Assembly: GCA_048173955.1 (NCBI GenBank)
Contig: DBEYOB010000044.1
Span: 1-9,487, forward strand
Direction: 5' to 3'
Length of the DNA: 9,487 nt
From: CAZUFB01 sp048173955
Lineage (GTDB): Bacteria > Actinomycetota > Coriobacteriia > Coriobacteriales > UMGS124
Shown here: positions 1-6,654 of the stretch, one piece after another
Layout of the letters: each line of letters begins with the position of its first letter
How positions within the stretch are numbered: position 1 is the first letter of the stretch
The notes under the pieces: generated by a model
Database searches by the model: none
Told to the model about the DNA's origin: nothing
What the model saw: the letters and a program-made list of their open reading frames with translations, nothing else
Made by a program: the position numbers and the translations under genes

Positions 1-2
1 AC

Positions 3-497
3 CCGGGGAGGATAGGCGGGGAGGCCGCCTTCGCCGCGCTGTGCGGCGCCGCCCCCGAGGAGCGCTCGAGCGGGAAGTCCTCCCGCGTGCGCGCGGGCCG
101 CGGAGGGGACCGCCGGGCCAACCGCGCGCTGCACGAGATCGCGCGAGCCCGCATGGGGCACGACCCCGAGACGAGGGCCTACGTCGAGAGGAGGGCGAAG
201 ATGGGCAAGGGGGAGCGCGACGCCGAGCGCTGCGTCGCGCGCTACGCCGTGCGCGAGGTGTGGCGGGCGGTACGCGACCCGTTCGGCGACGGCGCCGCCC
301 GGGAGGGCGCCTCCCTCGCCGCCGCCAGGAGGGCGGCCGGGCTGCGCCGGCTCGACGTCGCCCTGCTGCTGGGCACGAGCCAGACGGCGGTGTGTCAGGT
401 CGAGCGCGGCAGGCGGAGCCCCAGGGGGCTGCTCGCGCGGTACCGCGAGTGGGTCGCGCTCGGCTGCCCCGTCGACGGGGCAGCATTTGGGACTTGA
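3..497 (+). CDS. IS110-family transposase, C-terminal part, with appended Xre-like HTH (5' end outside window)
   Basis: The reading frame is open from the left edge to a TGA at 495-497, giving about 164 residues of a longer protein. The first half matches the C-terminal Tnp (Transposase_20) domain of IS110 recombinases as I know it: an EAAFAALCG segment, an SSGK segment at 66-77, RGGDRRANRALH at about 99-134, then HDPETRAYVERR and a Lys/Arg-rich stretch ending in YAVREVWRAV. IS110 enzymes are DEDD/serine recombinases directed by an element-encoded bridge RNA; the DEDD part would lie to the left. After residue ~100 of the visible part, the family normally stops. Here about 50 more residues follow (nt 312-455) that read like a Cro/C1 helix-turn-helix, including LLGTSQTAVCQVERGRRSP. 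A GTG at 87 is an internal codon, not the start. The family call is firm; the HTH call is by eye. Confidence 0.85.
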   Translation, partial: PGRIGGEAAFAALCGAAPEERSSGKSSRVRAGRGGDRRANRALHEIARARMGHDPETRAYVERRAKMGKGERDAERCVARYAVREVWRAVRDPFGDGAAREGASLAAARRAAGLRRLDVALLLGTSQTAVCQVERGRRSPRGLLARYREWVALGCPVDGAAFGT

Positions 498-520
498 CAG
501 ATATAGGAGGCTCGCCCATC
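495..520 (+). mobile_element. probable right end of the IS110-type element
   Basis: The transposase stop codon sits inside TTGACAGATATAGGAGGC. A TTGACA...ATAGGAG string overlapping or just after the stop is what I recall at the right end of many actinobacterial IS110 elements, which have no long terminal inverted repeats. The exact boundary cannot be fixed here because the left end and an empty site are not available. The TTGACA also looks like a -35 box, but no -10 box follows at 16-18 bp. Confidence 0.4.
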
Positions 521-729
521 GCACCTTCGACAAAGCGCCCGGCGAAGCGGAAAACGCTCGGCAACGTACCCGGCGTTCCGTGATACCCTACATTAGTCGA
601 GCATGGAGCAAAAGCAGGGCCGTCAGCAGGCACAGGGCCACCGCGCGGCCGGCCTCCGTCCGCCAGCCGATCGACGTCCGCGCCCGCCGCCGTCCCGCAC
701 CCCGTCCGCCCGTCCCGAAAGGCGCCCAT
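521..729. other. intergenic stretch between transposase and peptide gene
   Basis: No convincing gene is present on either strand. One imperfect hairpin is visible: the arms CGGAAAACGC (548-557) and GCGTTCCG (573-580) pair with a two-base bulge. A TGATACCCTACATT string at 581-594 could hold a -10 box, but there is no matching -35 box. Overlapping GC-rich open frames here look like shadows. Confidence 0.4.
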
Positions 730-1011
730 ATGACCGACACGCCAGCATCCGAGCCCGCCGTCCCCGAAGAACCCTCCCAGCCCAGGGCGCACGCCGGGCG
801 GCTCATCCGCAAGCTCGCCCTCATGTTCCTCGTGTTCGCCCGCGGCAACGGCTCGACCGCCAAGAAGGGCGCGGCCGCTCCCGTGCGCGATGCGACCCAG
901 GCGCGTCCCGGCGACCTCGAGCCCGCCCTGCAGCTCACCGACGGCGACCTCGAGATGGTCGTGGGCGGCCTCGCGAAGCCCAAGCTCCCGGGCAGCACCG
1001 CCTGCAGGTAG
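730..1011 (+). CDS. small peptide with double-glycine leader signature (possible RiPP/bacteriocin-like precursor)
   Basis: The product has 93 residues. I chose the ATG at 730 because GAAAGG (717-722) lies 7 nt upstream; the frame is open further upstream but without a better site. Near the C-terminus is LTDGDLEMVVGG, closely resembling the L(T/S)-D-x-(D/E)-L-E-x-V-x-G-G leader end found in peptides cleaved by C39 peptidase/ABC exporters and in several RiPP precursor families. After the GG a 13-residue tail remains, LAKPKLPGSTACR, with one Ser, one Thr and one Cys. The N-terminal part is Pro/Glu-rich, with a short hydrophobic basic segment (RLIRKLALMFLVFARG) near residues 24-39 that is too charged for a classical signal peptide. 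No modification enzyme or exporter is in the window, so processing and function are unknown. A stop directly before the strong hairpin at 1076 supports a real monocistronic gene. Confidence 0.6.
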   Translation: MTDTPASEPAVPEEPSQPRAHAGRLIRKLALMFLVFARGNGSTAKKGAAAPVRDATQARPGDLEPALQLTDGDLEMVVGGLAKPKLPGSTACR

Positions 1012-1074
1012 GCCGGGGTGGCGCGACGGCGACAGGCGCGCCGATTGACCGCACGGCATTATCGCGACACATGT

Positions 1075-1112
1075 GAGAGACCCCGTACGGTATCTGCCGC
1101 ACGGGGTCTCTT
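1075..1112. terminator. strong hairpin, likely transcription terminator between convergent genes
   Basis: AGAGACCCCGT (1076-1086) pairs perfectly with ACGGGGTCTCT (1101-1111), 11 bp. The stem continues after one mismatch with CGG/CCG (1088-1090 with 1097-1099), leaving a 6-nt loop. It lies between the end of the plus-strand peptide gene (1011) and the end of the minus-strand PPOX-like gene (1176), so it may serve both. There is no clear T-tract; the plus side shows only a short CTCTTGGTT. Confidence 0.65.
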
Positions 1113-1175
1113 GGTTATGCGAAGACGGGTTTCGCCCGGGTCGGGGCGTCCCGGTGCCCGCCCTGGGCCGTCCCT

Positions 1176-1592
1176 CTAGAATTCGACCGTACGGGGCTCG
1201 GCGCCGAACGACGAGAACGTCGCCGTAGCATCCTGCAGGTAGAACACGCAGTTGTTCCCGTCGCCGGGCTGGTACATCCCCTGCAGGCCCGGGTACTCGT
1301 CGAGCAGGCTCTTCTCCGCCTCGACGCGCGGGTCCTCCACCGCTGACCCGCTCACGCGCAGCCAGTCGGAGTCGCTCCTGCAGGCGCAGATCTCGAGCTT
1401 GGGGTTCTCCTTGAGCTGCCGGTAGACGTCCTTTTTGCGACCGGTCTGGATGTAGAGCCGCCCCTCGAATACGTGCGCCGTGCCGAACGGGCGGACGCGC
1501 GGCTGGTCGCCGTCCTCGGTGCACAGATAGTACGTCCCGACCTCCTTCAGATACGCGCAGACCTCGTCGACCGCCGCCGTGCTCGCCGCCAT
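1176..1592 (-). CDS. pyridoxamine 5'-phosphate oxidase family (split-barrel flavin-binding) protein
   Basis: The product has 138 residues. Its start is set by AAAGGGG (plus 1598-1604) about 6 nt before the ATG at 1592; a longer open frame upstream lacks a ribosome site. The order of motifs fits the small PNPOx-like split barrel: a helix at residues 5-18, a strand pair YYLCTEDGDQPRVRPFG (21-37, where the P-R-V-R-P run usually contacts the flavin phosphate), FEGRLYIQTGRKKDVYRQL (42-60) and NPKLEICA (63-70). The C-terminus (NNCVFYLQDATATFSSFG) is the typical last strand. Family members bind FMN, F420 or haem and mostly act as small cytosolic reductases or oxidases; the substrate cannot be told here. 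It lies 90 nt downstream of the zinc-ribbon gene on the same strand, so the two may be co-transcribed. The family call is secure, the function open. Confidence 0.85.
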   Translation of the reverse strand: MAASTAAVDEVCAYLKEVGTYYLCTEDGDQPRVRPFGTAHVFEGRLYIQTGRKKDVYRQLKENPKLEICACRSDSDWLRVSGSAVEDPRVEAEKSLLDEYPGLQGMYQPGDGNNCVFYLQDATATFSSFGAEPRTVEF

Positions 1593-1682
1593 ATCCGCCC
1601 CTTTCCCGTTTTCGTTCGTTCCGTTTTGCGCCCGTTGCCGGGCACCCATTGCCATATCCCGACCCCGCGACCGCGCCGTCGG

Positions 1683-1931
1683 CTAGAACTTCTTCGGCTC
1701 CTTGAGGAAGAGTTCCAGATGGCCGCAGCTCGAGCACACGAGCGCGTAGGCCGTGCCGTCGACCCATTCGAGCTCGGACGACGCCATGTCGGCCTCGCGC
1801 AGCTGCACGGCGCTCTTCTCGAACAGGTCGCCCCCGCAGTAGGGGCACGCGATGTTCGAGCCCGCAACCTCGTAGTGCTCGCCGGGCAAATCCTCGTTGT
1901 ATGCCTTCTTGAAGCTGCTGATGAATCCCAT
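1683..1931 (-). CDS. small zinc-ribbon protein, DUF2082-like
   Basis: The product has 82 residues. The ATG at 1931 is preceded by GAGGAG (7 nt spacing), which rules out the longer frame reaching 2159. Two cysteine pairs, CPYC (residues 29-32) and CSSC (66-69), are about 33 residues apart and should hold one zinc ion. The second pair is followed by GHLELFLKEPKKF. The arrangement (CPxCGG, a polar insert with a short beta run, then xVCxxCGxxELF) resembles DUF2082, described as predicted nucleic-acid-binding zinc ribbons. The first 20 residues (MGFISSFKKAYNEDLPGEHY) are an amphipathic lead-in not needed for the ribbon. It probably opens a two-gene unit with the PPOX-like gene downstream. Nucleic-acid binding is inferred from the fold only. 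Confidence 0.75.
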   Translation of the reverse strand: MGFISSFKKAYNEDLPGEHYEVAGSNIACPYCGGDLFEKSAVQLREADMASSELEWVDGTAYALVCSSCGHLELFLKEPKKF

Positions 1932-1966
1932 CGTTGCTCCTCTCGTGTTGCGGTTCCCCCGCTGCA

Positions 1967-1994
1967 AGTGTAGCGCAGACGGGCGGCGCATGAA
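1967..1994 (-). promoter_or_regulatory. candidate promoter for the zinc-ribbon / PPOX unit
   Basis: On the minus strand TTCATG (plus 1989-1994) and TACACT (plus 1967-1972) are 16 bp apart, about 35 nt before the start codon at 1931. The -10 box is fair and the -35 box weak, and no other candidate in this stretch is better. Confidence 0.3.
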
Positions 1995-2033
1995 GGTGGG
2001 ACGGGCGGCGGTGGCGGTGTCGGGAGGCCAGGC

Positions 2034-2110
2034 GTGCCGGGATGCCAGAACGTCGGGGCGCCGGAGTGCCGAGAGAGCCGGGCGTGCCGGGGATGCCGGG
2101 GATACCGGGA
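2034..2110. repeat. short GC-rich tandem repeats
   Basis: A 9-bp unit TGCCGGGGA occurs at 2085-2093 and 2094-2102, then in altered form (TACCGGGA) at 2103-2110. Looser copies of GTGCCGGGATGCC and GGAGTGCC lie at 2035-2075. There is no coding support on either strand. Confidence 0.55.
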
Positions 2111-2113
2111 CGC

Positions 2114-2344
2114 GGTCATTTTTCGCGCGAGTGCGTCTTCTGGGAAAAGTGCTGGTCAAAAAACCAACGAGTGCGTGCTCCCGGCGGCATCCCGACAGGC
2201 CGGGAAAAATCGCACGCCCTTTCTACCTGGCCCTTTACGTAAATGGCACAGAATCGAACGGCGCGCGGCGCCCGTTTTCGCATGCACTCGTTGGCGAAAT
2301 GACCAGCATCTTTCGGAAAACACGCACTCGGCACCTGTTTGACC
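2114..2344. repeat. symmetric four-unit array: two direct and two inverted GGTCA-N9-CGAGTGC units
   Basis: Four copies of GGTCA, exactly 9 variable bases, then CGAGTGC are present. On the plus strand they start at 2114 and 2154 (40 bp apart). On the minus strand they begin at 2344 and 2304 (again 40 bp apart). The inner parts of the two arms (2128-2178 and 2280-2330) match as inverted repeats at about 39 of 51 positions. The mismatches cluster in the spacers, while GGTCA, CGAGTGC and TGCTGGTCA are kept. The 101-bp centre holds a 7-bp hairpin TCCCGGC/GCCGGGA (2179-2205), a perfect palindrome TTTACGTAAA (2234-2243) and a GGCGC/GCGCC hairpin near 2263. No target-site duplication is evident. It lies between the end of the dnaK cluster and the promoter of the zinc-ribbon unit. 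A dispersed non-autonomous element, a protein-binding array or a structured 3' RNA are all possible. Confidence 0.75.
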
Positions 2345-2347
2345 GCC

Positions 2348-2387
2348 CGCACGGGTCCCTGGCCCGCGCGGGCGCCCCGCCCGTGCG
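2348..2387 (-). terminator. hairpin directly after dnaK stop codon
   Basis: CGCACGGG (2348-2355) pairs with CCCGTGCG (2380-2387), and an inner palindrome CCCGCGCGGG (2363-2372) can pair further. It starts one base beyond the dnaK stop codon. No T-run follows on the minus strand, so the terminator role is inferred from position. Confidence 0.4.
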
Positions 2388-2388
2388 C

Positions 2389-4167
<1,779 letters not shown>

Positions 4168-4199
4168 GGGGCGTCCTTTCCCGTCGTGGCGGCAGGCCT

Positions 4200-5033
4200 C
4201 TAGATGCAGCAGGGCACGTAGAAGCAGAACGGCCGGCAGAGCATCTGGGCGGCGCACAGCCCGCAGCAGACGGCCTCGGGGCCCATCCCGCCCATGGTGA
4301 AGCCGCGCCGGCGTCCCTCTTCCTGGTAATTCTGACCGGTTTGCCTGAAAACGTCCTGAGCGCGCCGGTAGGTCTGGTTCGACGGCTCCATCTGCACCGC
4401 CTTGGCGATGTGGTCGAAGGCGAGCACCGTGTTGCCCGCGCCGCGGTTCGCCAGGCCCGACAGGTAGTACCAGCGCGCGGTGCGCGACGAGCTCGGCGCC
4501 GCCCCCAGCGCCGCGGCGGCCTGAGCGAAGCGCCCGGCGTTGATGTCGTCGACGGCGCGGTGCATGTCGGCGGTGTCGGCCGCCGTGTGCTCGGGGTGCA
4601 GCGAGGCGTCGTCGCGATTGCCCATGCCGCCGAACAGGTCGTCGAAGTCGAACCCGAAACCGCCCGGCCAGCTGTACCAGCCGCCCTGCCCCTGGTAGGG
4701 GTCGCCTCCGTAGGAACCGCCGGCGTCCGAAGAGCCCGAACCCGAGCCGCTGCCGGAGCCGCCGGAGCCGGTTCCCCCATACGCGCCCCCAAACGGGCCG
4801 CCGTAGGGGCCTCCCGTCGGGCCCGCGCTGCGACGGCGCTCGTTGGCGTACTTCTCGGGGTTCATGATGCGGTCGTAGGCCTCGTTGACCTGGTTCATGC
4901 GCTTGGCGGCCGCCTCGTCGCCCGGGTTGAAGTCGGGGTGGTTCTCGCGGGCCTTCTTGCGGTAGGCCTTCTTTATCTCGTCGGGCGAGGCGTCTCTGGA
5001 AACGCCCAGAACCTCATAGGGATCCATCGCCAT
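4200..5033 (-). CDS. J-domain co-chaperone with Gly/Ser linker, TPR-like segment and Cys-rich tail
   Basis: The product has 277 residues. The J-domain spans residues 4-65 (DPYEVLGV, KKAYRKKARENHPDFNPGD, AYDRIMNPEKY), with the HPD triad that activates Hsp70 at 32-34. Residues 70-125 are rich in Gly, Ser and Tyr, then GFGFDFDDLFGGM (126-137). Residues 155-225 look like two helical TPR-type hairpins (HRAVDDINAGRFAQAAAAL; AFDHIAKAVQMEPSN). The last 22 residues hold seven cysteines (256, 257, 260, 266, 270, 275, 276). The DnaJ zinc-finger and class-II client domains are absent, so this is a class-III J-protein. The start is the ATG at 5033 or the one two codons later at 5027. AGGAG lies 13 nt upstream, overlapping the end of the DUF5685 gene, which suggests translational coupling. 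It is the natural partner of the DnaK encoded 32 nt downstream. Confidence 0.9.
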   Translation of the reverse strand: MAMDPYEVLGVSRDASPDEIKKAYRKKARENHPDFNPGDEAAAKRMNQVNEAYDRIMNPEKYANERRRSAGPTGGPYGGPFGGAYGGTGSGGSGSGSGSGSSDAGGSYGGDPYQGQGGWYSWPGGFGFDFDDLFGGMGNRDDASLHPEHTAADTADMHRAVDDINAGRFAQAAAALGAAPSSSRTARWYYLSGLANRGAGNTVLAFDHIAKAVQMEPSNQTYRRAQDVFRQTGQNYQEEGRRRGFTMGGMGPEAVCCGLCAAQMLCRPFCFYVPCCI

Positions 5034-5043
5034 CGTCGTCTCG

Positions 5044-5928
5044 TTACTCCTCGTCCTGCATCGGTCGAACGGGGCGCGGCGCCACGGCGCCGCTGTTCCC
5101 CTCGCCTTCCTGCGTGCCGACCTGTGTACCATAGTGTTTCTCGAACGCGTTCCACACGCCGTCGTAGAGCACGCTGCGCATGATATGCACATCCTGTTCG
5201 AGGGGCAGACGCTCGAACGCCGCCACCGTGGCCCCGATGAGATGCACGAGCGCATCGCGCGCCCCCTCGGGCATCGAGCCCATCGCAACGAGCGGGTTGT
5301 AGCTGCCCGACTTCCTGTCGTCCTCGAAGTCGACCGCGGCGTCCATCAGGTAGATGAACTGCCCGAGCGCCGCCCCCATGGCGTGGAGCTGGGCACCCCA
5401 CAGGTCGTGTCCGTGGGCCATCAGGTCTCCCAGCAGCGCGCCGAAGCGCATGCCCACCGCGTCGGGCGGCGTGTCGGGCGCGCTCTCGAGGTGGCGCATC
5501 TCCTCGAAGGCGCGCTCGATGGCGGTGCACTGCCAGGGGATGCGGCCCCACACGCCCCGGTAGGCCTTCTTGATCAGCCCGGCGTAGCCCCGGGCGCGCG
5601 CCGAACGGTCGTCGTGCCAGTCGTCGAGGCACTTGTGGTAGGCGAGCGCGATCGAGAGGTCGGCGGCGTAGCCGGTGTAGGCGCTGATCGCGTAGGGCTG
5701 CCGGGACGCGGGATGCACCGGGCAGCGCAGCGCTCCGCGGTCCTCCTCGGGCTCGTAGAGCGAGTTGTAGAGCATGATGAGGAAGGTCAGGTCGTAGGTC
5801 AGGCAGACCCGGCTGCGCTGGCCGCCGCGCTCCTTGAGCACGCGGCACAGGCCGCAGTACACCGCGCGGTAGCGGGCCTTCTCCTCGTCGTCGAGGTCGT
5901 CGATGTTGGCAACCACGTAGCCGAACAT
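5044..5928 (-). CDS. DUF5685 family protein
   Basis: The product has 294 residues and starts at the ATG at 5928, with AGGAG 9 nt upstream. It resembles DUF5685 as I know it: an N-terminal MFGYV, RYRAVYCGLCRVLKERGG (20-37), a YDLTFLIMLYNSLY stretch (45-58), RCPVHP (68-73), AYHKCLDDWHDD (96-107) and FIYLMDAAVDFEDDRKSG (191-208) followed by SYNP. It is probably all-helical and cytosolic; cysteines at 25, 28, 69 and 100 could bind a metal. Two acidic motifs, DDWHD (102-106) and DAAVDFEDD (196-204) before a Gly-x-Tyr-x-Pro, recall the aspartate-rich motifs of squalene/phytoene synthases. The last 25 residues are disordered. The family's function is not known to me. Lying 10 nt upstream of the J-protein, it is likely a partner or client-related factor of the Hsp70 pair. 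Confidence 0.85.
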   Translation of the reverse strand: MFGYVVANIDDLDDEEKARYRAVYCGLCRVLKERGGQRSRVCLTYDLTFLIMLYNSLYEPEEDRGALRCPVHPASRQPYAISAYTGYAADLSIALAYHKCLDDWHDDRSARARGYAGLIKKAYRGVWGRIPWQCTAIERAFEEMRHLESAPDTPPDAVGMRFGALLGDLMAHGHDLWGAQLHAMGAALGQFIYLMDAAVDFEDDRKSGSYNPLVAMGSMPEGARDALVHLIGATVAAFERLPLEQDVHIMRSVLYDGVWNAFEKHYGTQVGTQEGEGNSGAVAPRPVRPMQDEE

Positions 5929-5943
5929 GGCATCGGTCTCCTA

Positions 5944-6199
5944 GGTCGTGGGCGGGCCCGGGCGAAGTTCGTGCGCAGGATGCCGGCCCTGTCGCCCGCC
6001 TCGCCGCTCGGCAGTCCCGGCTCGAGCCTCAGGGCCGCCAGGATGCCTTTTTGCCGGGGCGGCAGCCCGAACTCCCGGCGGGCGACCGGATCCACCGCAC
6101 GACCGGATCCACCGCGCGGCGGGCTCGGTCGTGCATGACGCGGGCGAGGCGGGCGAACTCCTCGCGAAAGTCGGTCGGCCCCGTCTGACATCGGTCCAT
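5944..6199 (-). pseudogene. broken MarR-type regulator fragment with 17-bp duplication
   Basis: An ATG at 6199 opens a frame reading MDRCQTGPTDFREEFARLAR and onward to a TGA at 6029-6031. A perfect tandem duplication of 17 bp (6083-6099 and 6100-6116, differing only in the last base) shifts the frame. Removing one copy joins ...RRAVDPV to ARREFGLPPRQKGILAALRL, then EPGLPSGEAGDRAGI. This has the look of the first helices and winged-helix start of a MarR-family repressor (the F-G-L-x-x-R-Q-x-x-I-L-x-x-L run and the P-S-G-E-x-x-x-R-x-G-I run). The fragment then meets the DUF5685 start, so the recognition helix, wing and C-terminal dimer helix are missing. It begins 9 nt after the zinc-ribbon stop. 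The MarR identity is by eye; the duplication is certain. Confidence 0.55.
6083..6116. repeat. 17-bp tandem duplication
   Basis: CGACCGGATCCACCGC(A/G) occurs twice head to tail at 6083-6099 and 6100-6116, with only the last base differing. Seventeen is not a multiple of three, so it breaks the reading frame of the MarR-like fragment. Confidence 0.9.
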
Positions 6200-6208
6200 G
6201 CGGTGCGC

Positions 6209-6421
6209 CTACGACTTGCGCATCGCCTGGGCGTGACAGCGCGGGCAGGCGATGCGCAGCGTACCCTTGCCCTTCGGGACCGACAGTATACCGCCGCACC
6301 CCGGGCAGGTGAAATAGTGCGTCGTCGCGACCGCAGCGCATCGGAACTCCGCATCGGTGAAAGGGCTTTCAGCCGCACGGGGCCGGCGCCGACGGTGCCC
6401 CGGGTGGCGCCCCAGGACCAA
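6209..6421 (-). CDS. small zinc-ribbon protein at head of chaperone cluster (start uncertain)
   Basis: The recognisable part is about 36 residues long: HYFTCPGCGGILSVPKGKG, then TLRIACPRCHAQAMRKS up to the stop. Cysteine pairs CPGC and CPRC, 17 residues apart, make a compact zinc ribbon. From memory, similar ribbons with a V-P-x-G-K-G loop occur near J-domain genes in Firmicutes. The only start codon open in this frame is a TTG at 6421; it has no Shine-Dalgarno site, and the first 30 residues (Arg/Pro-rich) look non-native. An in-frame TAG lies just beyond (6428-6430). The true 5' end may have been lost where the AT-rich island begins, or translation may be leaderless. It lies 9 nt from the regulator fragment and is probably part of the DUF5685/J/DnaK cluster. 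Confidence 0.6.
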   Translation of the reverse strand: MVLGRHPGHRRRRPRAAESPFTDAEFRCAAVATTHYFTCPGCGGILSVPKGKGTLRIACPRCHAQAMRKS

Positions 6422-6654
6422 TCGGGGCTATATATTTTATATTTGATTGATGAGCGGAATCTAACAGTTCTGTTCAGGTTTGGGAAGTCTTTGCGAACAT
6501 ATGCAGTTTTGAATCATGGGAAGCGGCTTTGAGCAGGCTTTCTTCCTAGCGGCCAACCCTTCCGCAGCCGCACTGTGCGTTGCGTTAGAACAGCGTCATG
6601 GGCCGCATAGTAGCCTTGTCCCATCGATCGGTTGCACGGGATGGGAGGTGCGGC
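6422..6654. other. AT-rich intergenic island upstream of the Rpn gene
   Basis: From 6422 to about 6530 the base composition drops sharply (CTATATATTTTATATTTGAT), unlike the flanks. Several poor -35/-10 combinations exist for the plus strand and I would not choose one. No gene is seen; the short open frames starting at 6516 and 6598 run on in the wrong frame or lack ribosome sites. Confidence 0.5.
6436..6464 (-). promoter_or_regulatory. candidate promoter for the chaperone cluster
   Basis: On the minus strand TTAGAT (plus 6459-6464) and TATAAA (plus 6436-6441) are 17 bp apart. Transcription would begin only about 8 nt before the TTG at 6421, so the message would be nearly leaderless. The surrounding 60 bp are strongly AT-rich in an otherwise GC-rich window. 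Confidence 0.4.

Noticed and set aside
495..520. TTGACA as a -35 box for the peptide gene
   Set aside because: No -10 box lies 16-18 bp downstream, and the string is better explained as the IS110 right-end sequence overlapping the stop codon.
498..729. Bridge RNA of the IS110 element downstream of the transposase
   Set aside because: In the IS110 group the RNA lies before the transposase gene (after it only in the IS1111 group). Only one weak hairpin (548-580) is visible and no paired guide loops can be shown. The left end outside the window would be needed.
588..998. Minus-strand open frame of 136 codons opposite the double-glycine peptide
   Set aside because: It is a GC-rich shadow frame with no ribosome site and no recognisable domain; the plus-strand frame has a ribosome site and a clear leader motif.
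2114..2344. CRISPR or plasmid iteron origin
   Set aside because: Only two units per arm, units inverted between arms, and no cas or rep gene nearby. The 40-bp phase alone is not enough.
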